In this document: positions 25,217 through 33,427 of the stretch, in pieces
Position numbering within the stretch: the first letter of the stretch is position 1
How the letters are laid out: every line of letters begins with the position of its first letter
DNA from: Acetobacter farinalis
GTDB taxonomy: Bacteria > Pseudomonadota > Alphaproteobacteria > Acetobacterales > Acetobacteraceae
DNA: 58,082 bases
Assembly (NCBI RefSeq): GCF_011516935.1
Contig: NZ_WOTF01000013.1
Span: 1 to 58,082 of the forward strand
Direction of reading: 5' to 3'
Made by a program: the position numbers and the translations under genes
Notes under the pieces: model-generated
Databases searched by the model: none
The model's input: only the letters and a program-made list of their open reading frames with translations
Told to the model about the DNA's origin: nothing

Positions 25217-28200
25217 ATGCGTCTTGATCTGCGATCTCATCGAAGAACTTACCGGGGGGGGCTGTTTGAGCCGGGCCTGAAAACCATGCTGCTGGTTGGT
25301 GCCGCTGCGTTCATTGTTGGCAGCAGCGCCCACTCTGCGGAAGCCGCCAAGGCCAAACAGGCACGCCCCGGAACCGCCGTATCCGTTAAAAGCAAAAAGA
25401 AAAAAACAGCCCCCAAGGCCGTTGCTTCGCCGTCCACGCCCGCAGCACCCCAGACAGGTGCTGCCGCCACAAGCCAGAGCAGCGGCAGCCAGAAGTCCGC
25501 AGCCATTCTGAATGCCGCATCCGCCATGCCGGGCGGCAATGAAGATGTGACCGTTACCGGCACCCGTCTTTCCCAGACCCGCCTGAGCAACGTGACCGCC
25601 GGGACCACTCTGGATGCCAAGCAGCTTCAGGCGCGCGGCTATTCCAATCTGGGGCTGGCCCTCCTGCGGGAAAACCCGGCATTTTCGCTCCCGTCCAACA
25701 CCCCGATCGGGTCACAGGGGGCGTGGGGTGCCGGGCAGACCTTCTCCGGTCTGCTGGCGCTGGGAGACCAGCGCACTCTGACACTGGTTGATGGCATGCG
25801 CATGGTTGGCGGGGCTACAGCATCGCTCTATGGCGCGGGCAGTGGGTCGCAGGTCGATGTGGGAACCATCCCGACGTCTCTGGTGAAGAAAATTGACACA
25901 CGTTATGGCGGCGCAGGGGCCGCTTACGGCGCGGATGCCGTGGCCGGTGTGGTCAACTATCAGCTTGATGACCATTTCAAGGGCGTTGATTTCAGCGCAC
26001 AGGGAGACTGGACGCAGAAGCTGGATGCCGGAAAGGAAAAAATCTACCTGAAATACGGCACCGGCTTTGACCATGACAAAGGCGGTGTGGTGTTCGATGT
26101 GGAATACCGCAATGCAGACGGCCTGGTTTATAATGACCGCCGGAACAGCATCGGCAGCAATGCGGAAACCTATCTCTGGCCCGCCAAGACGAGTGATTCC
26201 CCTTACTACTATGTTCTGACGCGCAATGAACGGTTCAGCCAGCTCAGCGCAACCGGTATTCCGCTTGTAAACGGGTATCTCAACCCGTCCCGATACGGGC
26301 GCGCTTCAGGCGGTATTGCCGCACCTGGCGGTGGCGTGCTCCAGTTCAGCACGGATGGCAAATCCCTGACGCCGCTGACAGGAACGGTCACACGGAGCAA
26401 TTATTATACAGCCGGAGGCAATGGTCTTTCCTTTGAAGACTATGACCAGCTTTATACTCCGCAGGACTCCCTGAACCTGACAACGCTGGGGCATTACGAT
26501 CTGACACCGCATCTGCACGCAACCTGGCAGGGCTGGTATCAGAGAGGGCAGGCAAAAAGCTCCGTCAACCAGAGCCTGTATTACTCCGCCACATTTGAGG
26601 GCGACCCTCTGACACGCGCCGATTTTGACGCAGCCCCCGCCAGTTACGTGAACGGCAATCTTGTTCTGAACACAGCCAATCCGTTCCTGACGTCTGGTGA
26701 ACGCTCAACCATTGTCAACGCCCTGAAAGCCGCCGGGCAGCCAACGGATACTTTCTATCTGTCCCGCGCCAATCAGGATTTTGGCGAAGGCGCCTTTACG
26801 ACAACAAACCAGATGTACCGCTTTCAAGGCGGCCTGAATGGTGACTTTGATACGCTGGGGCGGCATTTTGAATGGAATGTCAAAGGGGAATACAGCGCCT
26901 ATCTGAGCAATACCCGCACCCTGATGGTGGATACGAACAACCTCATCAACGCTCTTGATGCTGTTACACTGAGCGATGGCAGCATCGGGTGCGCGCCGGG
27001 CTACATCAACTCCACAGCAAGAACCCGGAGCGAAACCTGTGCTCCGCTCAATGTTTTCGGGCGCAATCAGGAAAGTCCTGCGGCTCTCAACTACATTACC
27101 TCGTGGGTGAACCCGAAAAACAAGAACACGCAGCGCGATATACAGGCAGAAATTCACAGCACCGTTCTAAAACTGCCCGCAGGCAACGTGCGCTGGGATC
27201 TGGGATACGAGCACCGGCGGGAATCTTACGATTTCAATGCAGGGTCCATTCTGAACGGTGAAGTTCTGGCTGATGGCAGCCGCCGCCAGTATGGGGATGA
27301 AATCCCCACCCCCAACACCAATGGTGCCTACGGAACGCATGAAGCCTTTGGTGAACTTGATGTCCCCATTGTCTCCCCCGGCATGCACGTGCCCGGTGCC
27401 TACCATATCTCCGCCACGGCAAACGGACGCTACATTCACAACAGCATGACAGGCAGCTACTGGACCTACATGTTCGGCGGCAGCTGGTGGCCCACGCAGG
27501 ATTTCGGATTCAGCGGCAACTATGCGCAGTCCGTTCGTAATCCGTCTGTCACAGAACTGTTTTCCCCTCAAAGCCGTGTGAACACCATGGCCAGTGATCC
27601 CTGCGCGGCGGAAGATATTACGTCTGGCCCCAGCCCCGCCATTCGCGCGGCCAACTGCGCCAAAGAGGGTATTCCCAAAGGATTTGTCTCGAATATCGTC
27701 AACTATGGCATTTATGGAACGGATGGTGGCAACCCGCACCTACAGAACGAAGTTTCTCACAGCTACACGGGTTCGTTCCATTTCATGCCGCGGTTTGTTC
27801 CCGGTTTGCAGCTTGACGCCTCTTTTGTTGACGTGAAAATCAGCAACGAGATTCAGGATCTGGGCATCAGTGACATCATGAGTGCCTGTTACGATTCAAA
27901 AGCGTTTCCCAACCAGTATTGCGGAATGTTCAGCCGTGACCCCAGCTCCCATCAGGTCACAGGATATGAAGAAGGTTTCGTGAATATCGCCAACCAGCAT
28001 ATGCAGGCGCTTGAAGGAACCCTGAACTATTCCCTTCCGCTCAGGCGCTTTGGAGACCGGTTTGCTGACTGGGGTGCGTTCAATCTTGGCGTGAACTATA
28101 ACCATTACGTCAAAAACACGCAGACATTCCTTGGCACGACATACCCGGAAGTCGGCGGTACCGGATCACCCAAGGATTCCTTTACAGCCAATCTGGACTA

Positions 28201-28483
28201 TATGCGCGGGCCACTTTTTGTGCAGTGGCAGACAATTTACTATGGCCCCTCAAAATTTAACGTAACCGCCGGACAATATGCGAATACGGACAACAACCGA
28301 CCGGATTTCTTCTATTTCAACACAACAATCGGTTATAAAATCACAAAAAATCTGAACCTCAACTTCATGATGAACAATGTGTTTGACGCTCTCCCCAAAG
28401 ATGTCGGGACAGTCAGCCTGGCACGATACTACGATGCCATTCTGGGTCGTTCCTTCCAGATGCAGATTGGCGCGCACTTCTGA
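25217..28483 (+). CDS. TonB-dependent outer membrane receptor (TBDR1)
   Basis: TBDRs import scarce, bulky substrates across the outer membrane using the TonB system. The 1088-residue product has a signal peptide (hydrophobic at about 23-36), then an unusual Lys/Pro/Ala/Ser-rich linker (including SKKKKTAPK). The TonB-box-like EDVTVTGT follows, then a plug with the GAGAAYGADAVAGVVNYQL motif. A long barrel ends in GAHF. The plug is of the CirA/OMR type without obvious siderophore signature. The start at 25217 follows GGGGAG. It shares a promoter element with TBDR2 and dadA, so it probably belongs to the same regulon. Confidence 0.92.
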   Translation: MRLDLRSHRRTYRGGLFEPGLKTMLLVGAAAFIVGSSAHSAEAAKAKQARPGTAVSVKSKKKKTAPKAVASPSTPAAPQTGAAATSQSSGSQKSAAILNAASAMPGGNEDVTVTGTRLSQTRLSNVTAGTTLDAKQLQARGYSNLGLALLRENPAFSLPSNTPIGSQGAWGAGQTFSGLLALGDQRTLTLVDGMRMVGGATASLYGAGSGSQVDVGTIPTSLVKKIDTRYGGAGAAYGADAVAGVVNYQLDDHFKGVDFSAQGDWTQKLDAGKEKIYLKYGTGFDHDKGGVVFDVEYRNADGLVYNDRRNSIGSNAETYLWPAKTSDSPYYYVLTRNERFSQLSATGIPLVNGYLNPSRYGRASGGIAAPGGGVLQFSTDGKSLTPLTGTVTRSNYYTAGGNGLSFEDYDQLYTPQDSLNLTTLGHYDLTPHLHATWQGWYQRGQAKSSVNQSLYYSATFEGDPLTRADFDAAPASYVNGNLVLNTANPFLTSGERSTIVNALKAAGQPTDTFYLSRANQDFGEGAFTTTNQMYRFQGGLNGDFDTLGRHFEWNVKGEYSAYLSNTRTLMVDTNNLINALDAVTLSDGSIGCAPGYINSTARTRSETCAPLNVFGRNQESPAALNYITSWVNPKNKNTQRDIQAEIHSTVLKLPAGNVRWDLGYEHRRESYDFNAGSILNGEVLADGSRRQYGDEIPTPNTNGAYGTHEAFGELDVPIVSPGMHVPGAYHISATANGRYIHNSMTGSYWTYMFGGSWWPTQDFGFSGNYAQSVRNPSVTELFSPQSRVNTMASDPCAAEDITSGPSPAIRAANCAKEGIPKGFVSNIVNYGIYGTDGGNPHLQNEVSHSYTGSFHFMPRFVPGLQLDASFVDVKISNEIQDLGISDIMSACYDSKAFPNQYCGMFSRDPSSHQVTGYEEGFVNIANQHMQALEGTLNYSLPLRRFGDRFADWGAFNLGVNYNHYVKNTQTFLGTTYPEVGGTGSPKDSFTANLDYMRGPLFVQWQTIYYGPSKFNVTAGQYANTDNNRPDFFYFNTTIGYKITKNLNLNFMMNNVFDALPKDVGTVSLARYYDAILGRSFQMQIGAHF

Positions 28484-28501
28484 GTTTCTGAAATGAACCA
28501 C

Positions 28502-28538
28502 AGGGCCTGTCTCTCTCTCGAGAGGCAGGCCCTTTTTC
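28502..28538 (+). terminator. Intrinsic terminator of TBDR1
   Basis: AGGGCCTG (28502-28509) and CAGGCCCT (28526-28533) form a stem, with an inner CT/GA-rich pairing, followed by TTTTT. It begins 18 bases after the TBDR1 stop. Confidence 0.9.
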
Positions 28539-28703
28539 CTGTCAAACGCCACGCATCTCTGGGGCATAGTCTTCAGGAGAACACGAAACTTCCCCGCCAA
28601 GCCCTTCCCCTGATGCCTGCCAGACACTTCCAATAGCAGGCCTGCTCTTCCCCCTCAAAAAAACACACCATCATGCAGGATTTCATCGGGCTCGTGCCCA
28701 TGG

Positions 28704-28723
28704 CTACAGGATTTAACCTGTAG
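28704..28723. repeat. Inverted repeat
   Basis: CTACAGG and CCTGTAG pair around ATTTAA. No neighbouring T-run or gene gives a role. Confidence 0.4.
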
Positions 28724-28750
28724 TGCTCCTGAAAACCGTGCGCCGTGTCG

Positions 28751-28803
28751 GATGTCAGATGTCAGATGTCAGATGTCAGATGTCAGATGTCAGATGTCAG
28801 ATG
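28751..28803. repeat. Tandem heptamer repeat (GATGTCA, about 7.6 copies)
   Basis: Seven perfect head-to-tail copies of GATGTCA are followed by GATG. The array is intergenic and out of multiples of three, so it does not encode a repeat protein. Copy number may vary by slipped-strand mispairing. Confidence 0.95.
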
Positions 28804-29048
28804 CGATTTGGCGGGAAAGCCGTATCGGTCAACTCCCGACGTTTTCGCTCTCAGGCAGAAGTATCCTGATCTCGCAGGTATAAGGCCGTGCTACGCACGA
28901 CAATCCCCCTGAAAGTCACGACGTCCCCTTCCCCACTTCACATCACGTCAAACAGAATTCATCACTCTGCCTGTCAGGCGCGCGTAAGGGCCTCCGTCAT
29001 CATTTTTGGAGCGAAGGTCCGGCGAAGCCAGCGTGGCATGATCTTCTA

Positions 29049-30035
29049 TCAGGGGGCGGGGTGAGCCTGTTTCAGGTAATACCCGTAAACCTGATGAGAC
29101 AGGCCATTCAGAACCTTGATCCCCGCCTGCTCATCCGGCAGATCAGAGGTCAGCAGCACCAGAATATAGCGCGTACCGTCAGGCAGGGTCACAAGGGCCG
29201 CATCATTGCGCACACCATCGACCCAGCCTGTCTTGTGCGCAACAGGCGTTCCGGCTGGTAGACCTGGCGGAATGATATCATTGAATGTCTGCCCCAGCAT
29301 GATCTGCACCATGCTCTGGCTCTGTGCCTTGCCCACAATCCGCCCGCTATCCAGCTTTTGCAAAAAGCCGCCCAAACCGCGCGCTGAAACCCGATTACGG
29401 ATCCCCTGATCGTTCGCATCAAAATCTTCAATCATGCGCCCGAAAAAAATTCCGTTCAGCCCCTGAGCTTTCACAACTGAGCGGACAGGCAACACACCCA
29501 GCTTTTCAATCATCAGATTGGTGGCCAGATTACTGCTGTACTGGATCATCACCCGCAGGAGTTCTGAAACCGGCACAGGCTTGCCTGCCTGTGCATAAAG
29601 CGGATCATAAGAATCCTCTTTCTGCTGCAAGGCAAACGTGCCGCTCCCAACCAGAGAATGAAAATGATTGTGAACCGTTATGGTTTCTTCCGGGCTTAAC
29701 TGGCCTTTTGCAAATGCCGCATAGGCGGCATCCAGCACGAACAGTTTGATGGTGCTGGCTGCGTTGATGAGATCATCACAGTTCAGGCACACATCGGGGG
29801 CCTGACCACTCCGGGCGGCATAAACAGCAAAATGCCCGGGAGCCGCCTGAACTGTTCTGGCGATACTCTGCTGCAAAGCTTCACCCCCCGCGACAGAGGC
29901 CGCGCTGGCGGGCGCACAGGGCAGATTGGCCACAGCCAGAAAGAGGCTGGATAAAAGCGTAGAGGATCTCAGATTTTTCAACCAAACGCCCCTGCCCCTT
30001 CCCGGACAGGCCTCATCCTGCTTTTTTTCTGACAT
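29049..30035 (-). CDS. Class A beta-lactamase-like serine hydrolase (PF13354 type)
   Basis: The 328-residue product has a signal-like N-terminus (hydrophobic at about 26-38, then APASA). It also has the active-site triad of the penicillin-recognising fold: Ser94-x-x-Lys97 (STIK), the SxN motif in YSSN, and HKTGW. The class A omega-loop ExxLN is not seen; instead there is RMIEDFDAND, common in non-lactamase members. A hydrolase of peptidoglycan-like peptides is therefore as likely as an antibiotic resistance enzyme. The ATG at 30035 is preceded by GGAAGGGGG. A GTG at 30074, adjacent to the S9 peptidase stop, is also open. It ends the dadA operon. Confidence 0.82.
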   Translation of the reverse strand: MSEKKQDEACPGRGRGVWLKNLRSSTLLSSLFLAVANLPCAPASAASVAGGEALQQSIARTVQAAPGHFAVYAARSGQAPDVCLNCDDLINAASTIKLFVLDAAYAAFAKGQLSPEETITVHNHFHSLVGSGTFALQQKEDSYDPLYAQAGKPVPVSELLRVMIQYSSNLATNLMIEKLGVLPVRSVVKAQGLNGIFFGRMIEDFDANDQGIRNRVSARGLGGFLQKLDSGRIVGKAQSQSMVQIMLGQTFNDIIPPGLPAGTPVAHKTGWVDGVRNDAALVTLPDGTRYILVLLTSDLPDEQAGIKVLNGLSHQVYGYYLKQAHPAP

Positions 30036-30074
30036 CCCGATACGCCCCCTTCCCCAGAAACTCCGTTTGAACAC

Positions 30075-32150
30075 TCAGTGCTGGCGTGGAGCCAGCGTGC
30101 GGCCGAAAAATGCATCCATCCACATATATGCCGTGAGCCAGTCCTGCATCCGCAGAAAAGCATGGCGTTCATTGGGAAAGGCGTGCTCCTCATACGCCAC
30201 CCCCTGTTCTGAAAGCAGCCTTGCCAGAAGCGTGGATTGCTCAAATTCCACGTTATAGTCATCATCACCATGCACCAGCAGAACAGGTGCGCGCCAATGC
30301 GCAATATCCGCTGCGGGGGAAGACTGCCATTCCAGATCATGCGCAGCCTTGTTCTGCGCGGGGGAAAGGCCAAGCTTGTCGGGCTCGGTCATATCATGCA
30401 CGCCATGAAAATCAGCTCCGGCGGCAAAGATGTCACTATTGCGGGCCAGCGCGAGCGCCGTCAGGTAACCGCCCCAACTGCCACCCCATATGCCGATGCG
30501 GGTAGTGTCAACATCCGGCAGGGTTCTCAGATACGTGGCCGCGGCAAGAATATCCCGATATTCACTGGCCCCCTCCCTGCCAATGCCAGGGGCGTTGCGA
30601 AACGCCTCGCCATACCCGGTTCCGCTGCGATAATTGATGGAAATCACCGTATAGCCCTGGGCCGCCAGTGTCTGGTTCATGGCATAGGCGTTGGAGTAAT
30701 ACCCCATGCTGTTAAAGGCAGGGAGCATTTGCCGGTGCGGGCCGCCATGCACGAACACCAGAGCGGCATGAGGCGCCGCACTACCGCCTTCCGGCGCAAA
30801 CACCTGCCCGTGCACCACCTCACCATCCGCACTGTGCAGAATGACTGTCCGTGGTGTCACAAAATGCACAGATGCAGGGGCTTGCGGGGAGACCAGCGCA
30901 TGGCTCTCACCACTTTGCCCCACCACAACCGGATGCGCCGTTTGCGTGGCGCTGGTGGCCATGAGCGCCACACGCCCGCCCGCAACGGCAAGATCTGTCT
31001 CCATTTCTTCCGCGTGAGTCAAACGCTGTGGCGCGCCCCCCTCCAGAGGTTGCTGCCATGCGTGCCAGAGATCTGTATCCCCGGCGTTACTGGTATAGAA
31101 AAGCGTCCTGCCATCCTGAGAGAGCCGATAAGAGGAAACCTCCGCCTTATCCGGCGTCAGGCATCGCACCGGCCCGGCCTTTGCAGGCTCCACGGTGCAC
31201 ACCCGCATCCAGCCGCTCCCCTCCCACGGGAAGAGCAGATGCGCGTTATCAGCCCACAGCAGGCCACTGCCTTCCGGCGCAAAAAACCGTGCGCCCTGCC
31301 CTGCTGGCGCTGTCCACACAACATGGTCTGTATCGCTCGAAAGATCATAAACATGCAGCGCCCAGAACGAGGCTTTTTCGGTTTTCTGATACGCGATGGG
31401 CATATGCTCGCGCACGAACGCGAGAGAACGCCCATCAGGTGAAAACGCAGGCAGGCTATCCTGCCCCAGCGCTGGCGCAAGAAACGCCATAGCGCCCTGT
31501 TTGACACGCCATAACCCGATAAACGCATGCGTGCCACGGTCCAGCGTGAAGGCCACGGCCTTGCCATCTGGCGACCATTGAAGCGATGTCAGATGCCCCG
31601 GAACGTTCATGACCTCTTTGGCCACCCCGCCGACGGGTGCGAGAAGCAAAGACCCCTTGCGGATAAAGGCCAGCATACGCCCATCTGGAGAGAACGTGGG
31701 ATTCCAGCCCTCTCCCACCTGCATCTGCCTGCCGCCTTCCAGCACGATACTCACGGTCTGGCGGGTGCCGAAGGATGGAAGGTTAGGGGCTGGTGACGGA
31801 TCATCCGGATATTCCGGGTCTCCTCCTTCCACATAGGCCAGCGTCCTGCCATTGGGAGAGAGAGCCAGCCCCCATAAATCCGTTCCGTCATCCTGCGTGA
31901 AATGGGTCAGGGCTTCAGGCGTTCCTGTGGCATCGGCCACCAGAATATTGCGCACACCACTGCGCTTTTCCACCCACGCAAAGCGGCTGGCCTTGCTTGC
32001 CCCCACCAGACCACTGGCAAAAGGCATGGCCAGAAGCGCCTTGATCTGCTGCCGGGCTCCGGCCTCATCAAGCGGTGTCGCGCCAACAGGCTGGGCAAAG
32101 CACACCCCACCCGCAAGAAGGGCGGCTGCAAATGAAAAACGACGCATCAT
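30075..32150 (-). CDS. S9-family prolyl oligopeptidase-like peptidase (secreted)
   Basis: The 691-residue product has a signal peptide (residues 1-24, ending PVGA) and a WD40-like beta-propeller at about 60-400 (repeats such as WSPDGKAVAFTLD and FSPDGRSLAFVRE). A C-terminal alpha/beta hydrolase domain carries nucleophile Ser558 in GGSWGGY, an Asp in HGDDDYN and the His in NERHAF. This is the architecture of acylaminoacyl or dipeptidyl peptidases. It probably acts in the periplasm on short peptides. It overlaps the upstream gene by four bases (ATGA). Confidence 0.92.
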   Translation of the reverse strand: MMRRFSFAAALLAGGVCFAQPVGATPLDEAGARQQIKALLAMPFASGLVGASKASRFAWVEKRSGVRNILVADATGTPEALTHFTQDDGTDLWGLALSPNGRTLAYVEGGDPEYPDDPSPAPNLPSFGTRQTVSIVLEGGRQMQVGEGWNPTFSPDGRMLAFIRKGSLLLAPVGGVAKEVMNVPGHLTSLQWSPDGKAVAFTLDRGTHAFIGLWRVKQGAMAFLAPALGQDSLPAFSPDGRSLAFVREHMPIAYQKTEKASFWALHVYDLSSDTDHVVWTAPAGQGARFFAPEGSGLLWADNAHLLFPWEGSGWMRVCTVEPAKAGPVRCLTPDKAEVSSYRLSQDGRTLFYTSNAGDTDLWHAWQQPLEGGAPQRLTHAEEMETDLAVAGGRVALMATSATQTAHPVVVGQSGESHALVSPQAPASVHFVTPRTVILHSADGEVVHGQVFAPEGGSAAPHAALVFVHGGPHRQMLPAFNSMGYYSNAYAMNQTLAAQGYTVISINYRSGTGYGEAFRNAPGIGREGASEYRDILAAATYLRTLPDVDTTRIGIWGGSWGGYLTALALARNSDIFAAGADFHGVHDMTEPDKLGLSPAQNKAAHDLEWQSSPAADIAHWRAPVLLVHGDDDYNVEFEQSTLLARLLSEQGVAYEEHAFPNERHAFLRMQDWLTAYMWMDAFFGRTLAPRQH

Positions 32151-33427
32151 GGCTGCACCCCTGCCAACGCTGTGAAAATTTTCTCTTCAACTCGGGAAAA
32201 AGACGAATACTGGCCGGGGCGCACCTGATCATAATCAGGGAAACCATCTGCCGCGAACAGGTAGGCCTCTCCGTTTTTCGGATTGTACCAGAAGCCGGAA
32301 TGCAATCCGTACGCATCCCCCAGATGTCCTCGCAGCCCGCCTTTATAGCCTGCATAGGGGCTGTCCGGCTTTCCATTGGTGTCTTTTGCGCCACTCAGCA
32401 CAAACATGCTCAGGCCATATGCACTCAGCGGATAAGGACAGGTGCCGTTTTTCCCGTCAAACACCCATGTGGGGGTTTCCATCGCCTCAATGCTCTGCGG
32501 CGTGAGCACTCTGACACCATCAAGCGTGCCACGCTGGATCATGAAACGCGCCAGACGCGTGAGCCCCTGAAGGGAAATATGCAGCCCGCCCTGCGGGGAA
32601 AACAGGGTTCCGTTCTGGCCAATTCTGTAGGCTGCAAGCGCCTGTTTATTCCAGCCCTTGAAGGGCGGACTGTCCACCGTGGCCTCATACCCCGCGGGGA
32701 GGTGCTGATACAGTGTCGCGACCCGCTCCGGGTGGTCAAGCTCCGTCACATTATAGCCGCCGTCAATTTTCAGCGGTTCCAGAACATGATGTTTCTGATA
32801 CCGGTCAAACCGCTCCCCGCTGGCGCGTTCGATAATGGTTCCCACAAGCCCGTAGCACAGGTTGCAATATGTAAAATACGTGCCGGGAGCATGGCCATCA
32901 TGATAGGAAAAATGATAGTCCTCTGCGCCGGGTTTGTGGGTTTTATCAAAAAACTCCCGCACTGCCCTGCCGGGCGGCAGAACATAGACATCTGCATCCC
33001 GGATGGTGGAGGTATGGTTCAGAAGCATCCGCACGGTAATGGCCGTTTCTGGAAAATCAGGGTTCCGCAACGGAAAGCCAAGATAGTCCGACACATCATG
33101 ATCGAGATTGATCTTGCCCTGCTCCACCAGTTCCATAAGGCCAATCGTCGTCACCACCTTGGAGATGGAGGCAATACGGAAAAGCGTTTCTTGCTTAACC
33201 GGAACGGTTTGCGCGCCATCACGCCGGGCAAATCCGCCATAATACTGGTAGACAGGCTGGCCGTTCTGCAGTTTGACCGCTGCAAGAGCAGCCAGAGGCC
33301 GGGCTTCGGCCGCGCTCATCACGGCATCCATAGCTTTGTCTGTCCGGCTTTGCGCCAGAGCTGGCGTGATGGAAAGCACCAGAGCCAGAGCAGAAGATAC
33401 TGTTAGGCATACTGTCTTATAGGTCAT
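32147..33427 (-). CDS. Class C beta-lactamase-fold serine hydrolase (periplasmic)
   Basis: The 426-residue product has a clear signal peptide (cleavage after TPALA, residue 25) and the PF00144 motifs Ser87-x-x-Lys90 (SISK) and YxN-type YCN, with a GLHSG segment near the C-terminus instead of a clean KTG/HTG. Relatives include D-aminopeptidases, DD-peptidases and esterases; the exact substrate cannot be told. The ATG at 33427 follows AAGGA and overlaps the stop of the penicillin acylase gene. It is part of the same tightly packed operon. Confidence 0.85.
   Translation of the reverse strand: MTYKTVCLTVSSALALVLSITPALAQSRTDKAMDAVMSAAEARPLAALAAVKLQNGQPVYQYYGGFARRDGAQTVPVKQETLFRIASISKVVTTIGLMELVEQGKINLDHDVSDYLGFPLRNPDFPETAITVRMLLNHTSTIRDADVYVLPPGRAVREFFDKTHKPGAEDYHFSYHDGHAPGTYFTYCNLCYGLVGTIIERASGERFDRYQKHHVLEPLKIDGGYNVTELDHPERVATLYQHLPAGYEATVDSPPFKGWNKQALAAYRIGQNGTLFSPQGGLHISLQGLTRLARFMIQRGTLDGVRVLTPQSIEAMETPTWVFDGKNGTCPYPLSAYGLSMFVLSGAKDTNGKPDSPYAGYKGGLRGHLGDAYGLHSGFWYNPKNGEAYLFAADGFPDYDQVRPGQYSSFSRVEEKIFTALAGVQP

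Larger units (their letters stand above)
28484..29048. other. 565-base intergenic region with terminator and repeats, no gene seen
   Basis: The region holds the TBDR1 terminator, a 7-bp inverted repeat (28704-28723) and a tandem array of the heptamer GATGTCA. The remainder has only short frames without ribosome sites. One of these (about 28812-28913) has protein-like composition but no start, so a decayed gene or mobile element is possible. Confidence 0.6.

Noticed and set aside
28751..28803. CRISPR array
   Set aside because: The repeat unit is 7 bases with no spacers; it is a simple tandem repeat.
29049..30035. Bona fide class A beta-lactamase resistance gene
   Set aside because: SxxK, SxN and KTG are present, but the omega-loop ExxLN typical of lactamases is not seen and the context is a peptidase operon.
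33193..33210. Further copy of the TTAACC/GGTT box
   Set aside because: It is inside a coding sequence, with a longer spacer and an imperfect arm.
32075..33406. Long plus-strand open frame (443 codons)
   Set aside because: It lies antisense to the serine hydrolase gene, which has a signal peptide and catalytic motifs. The composition (Arg/His/Gln-rich, no domains) is that of a high-GC shadow frame.
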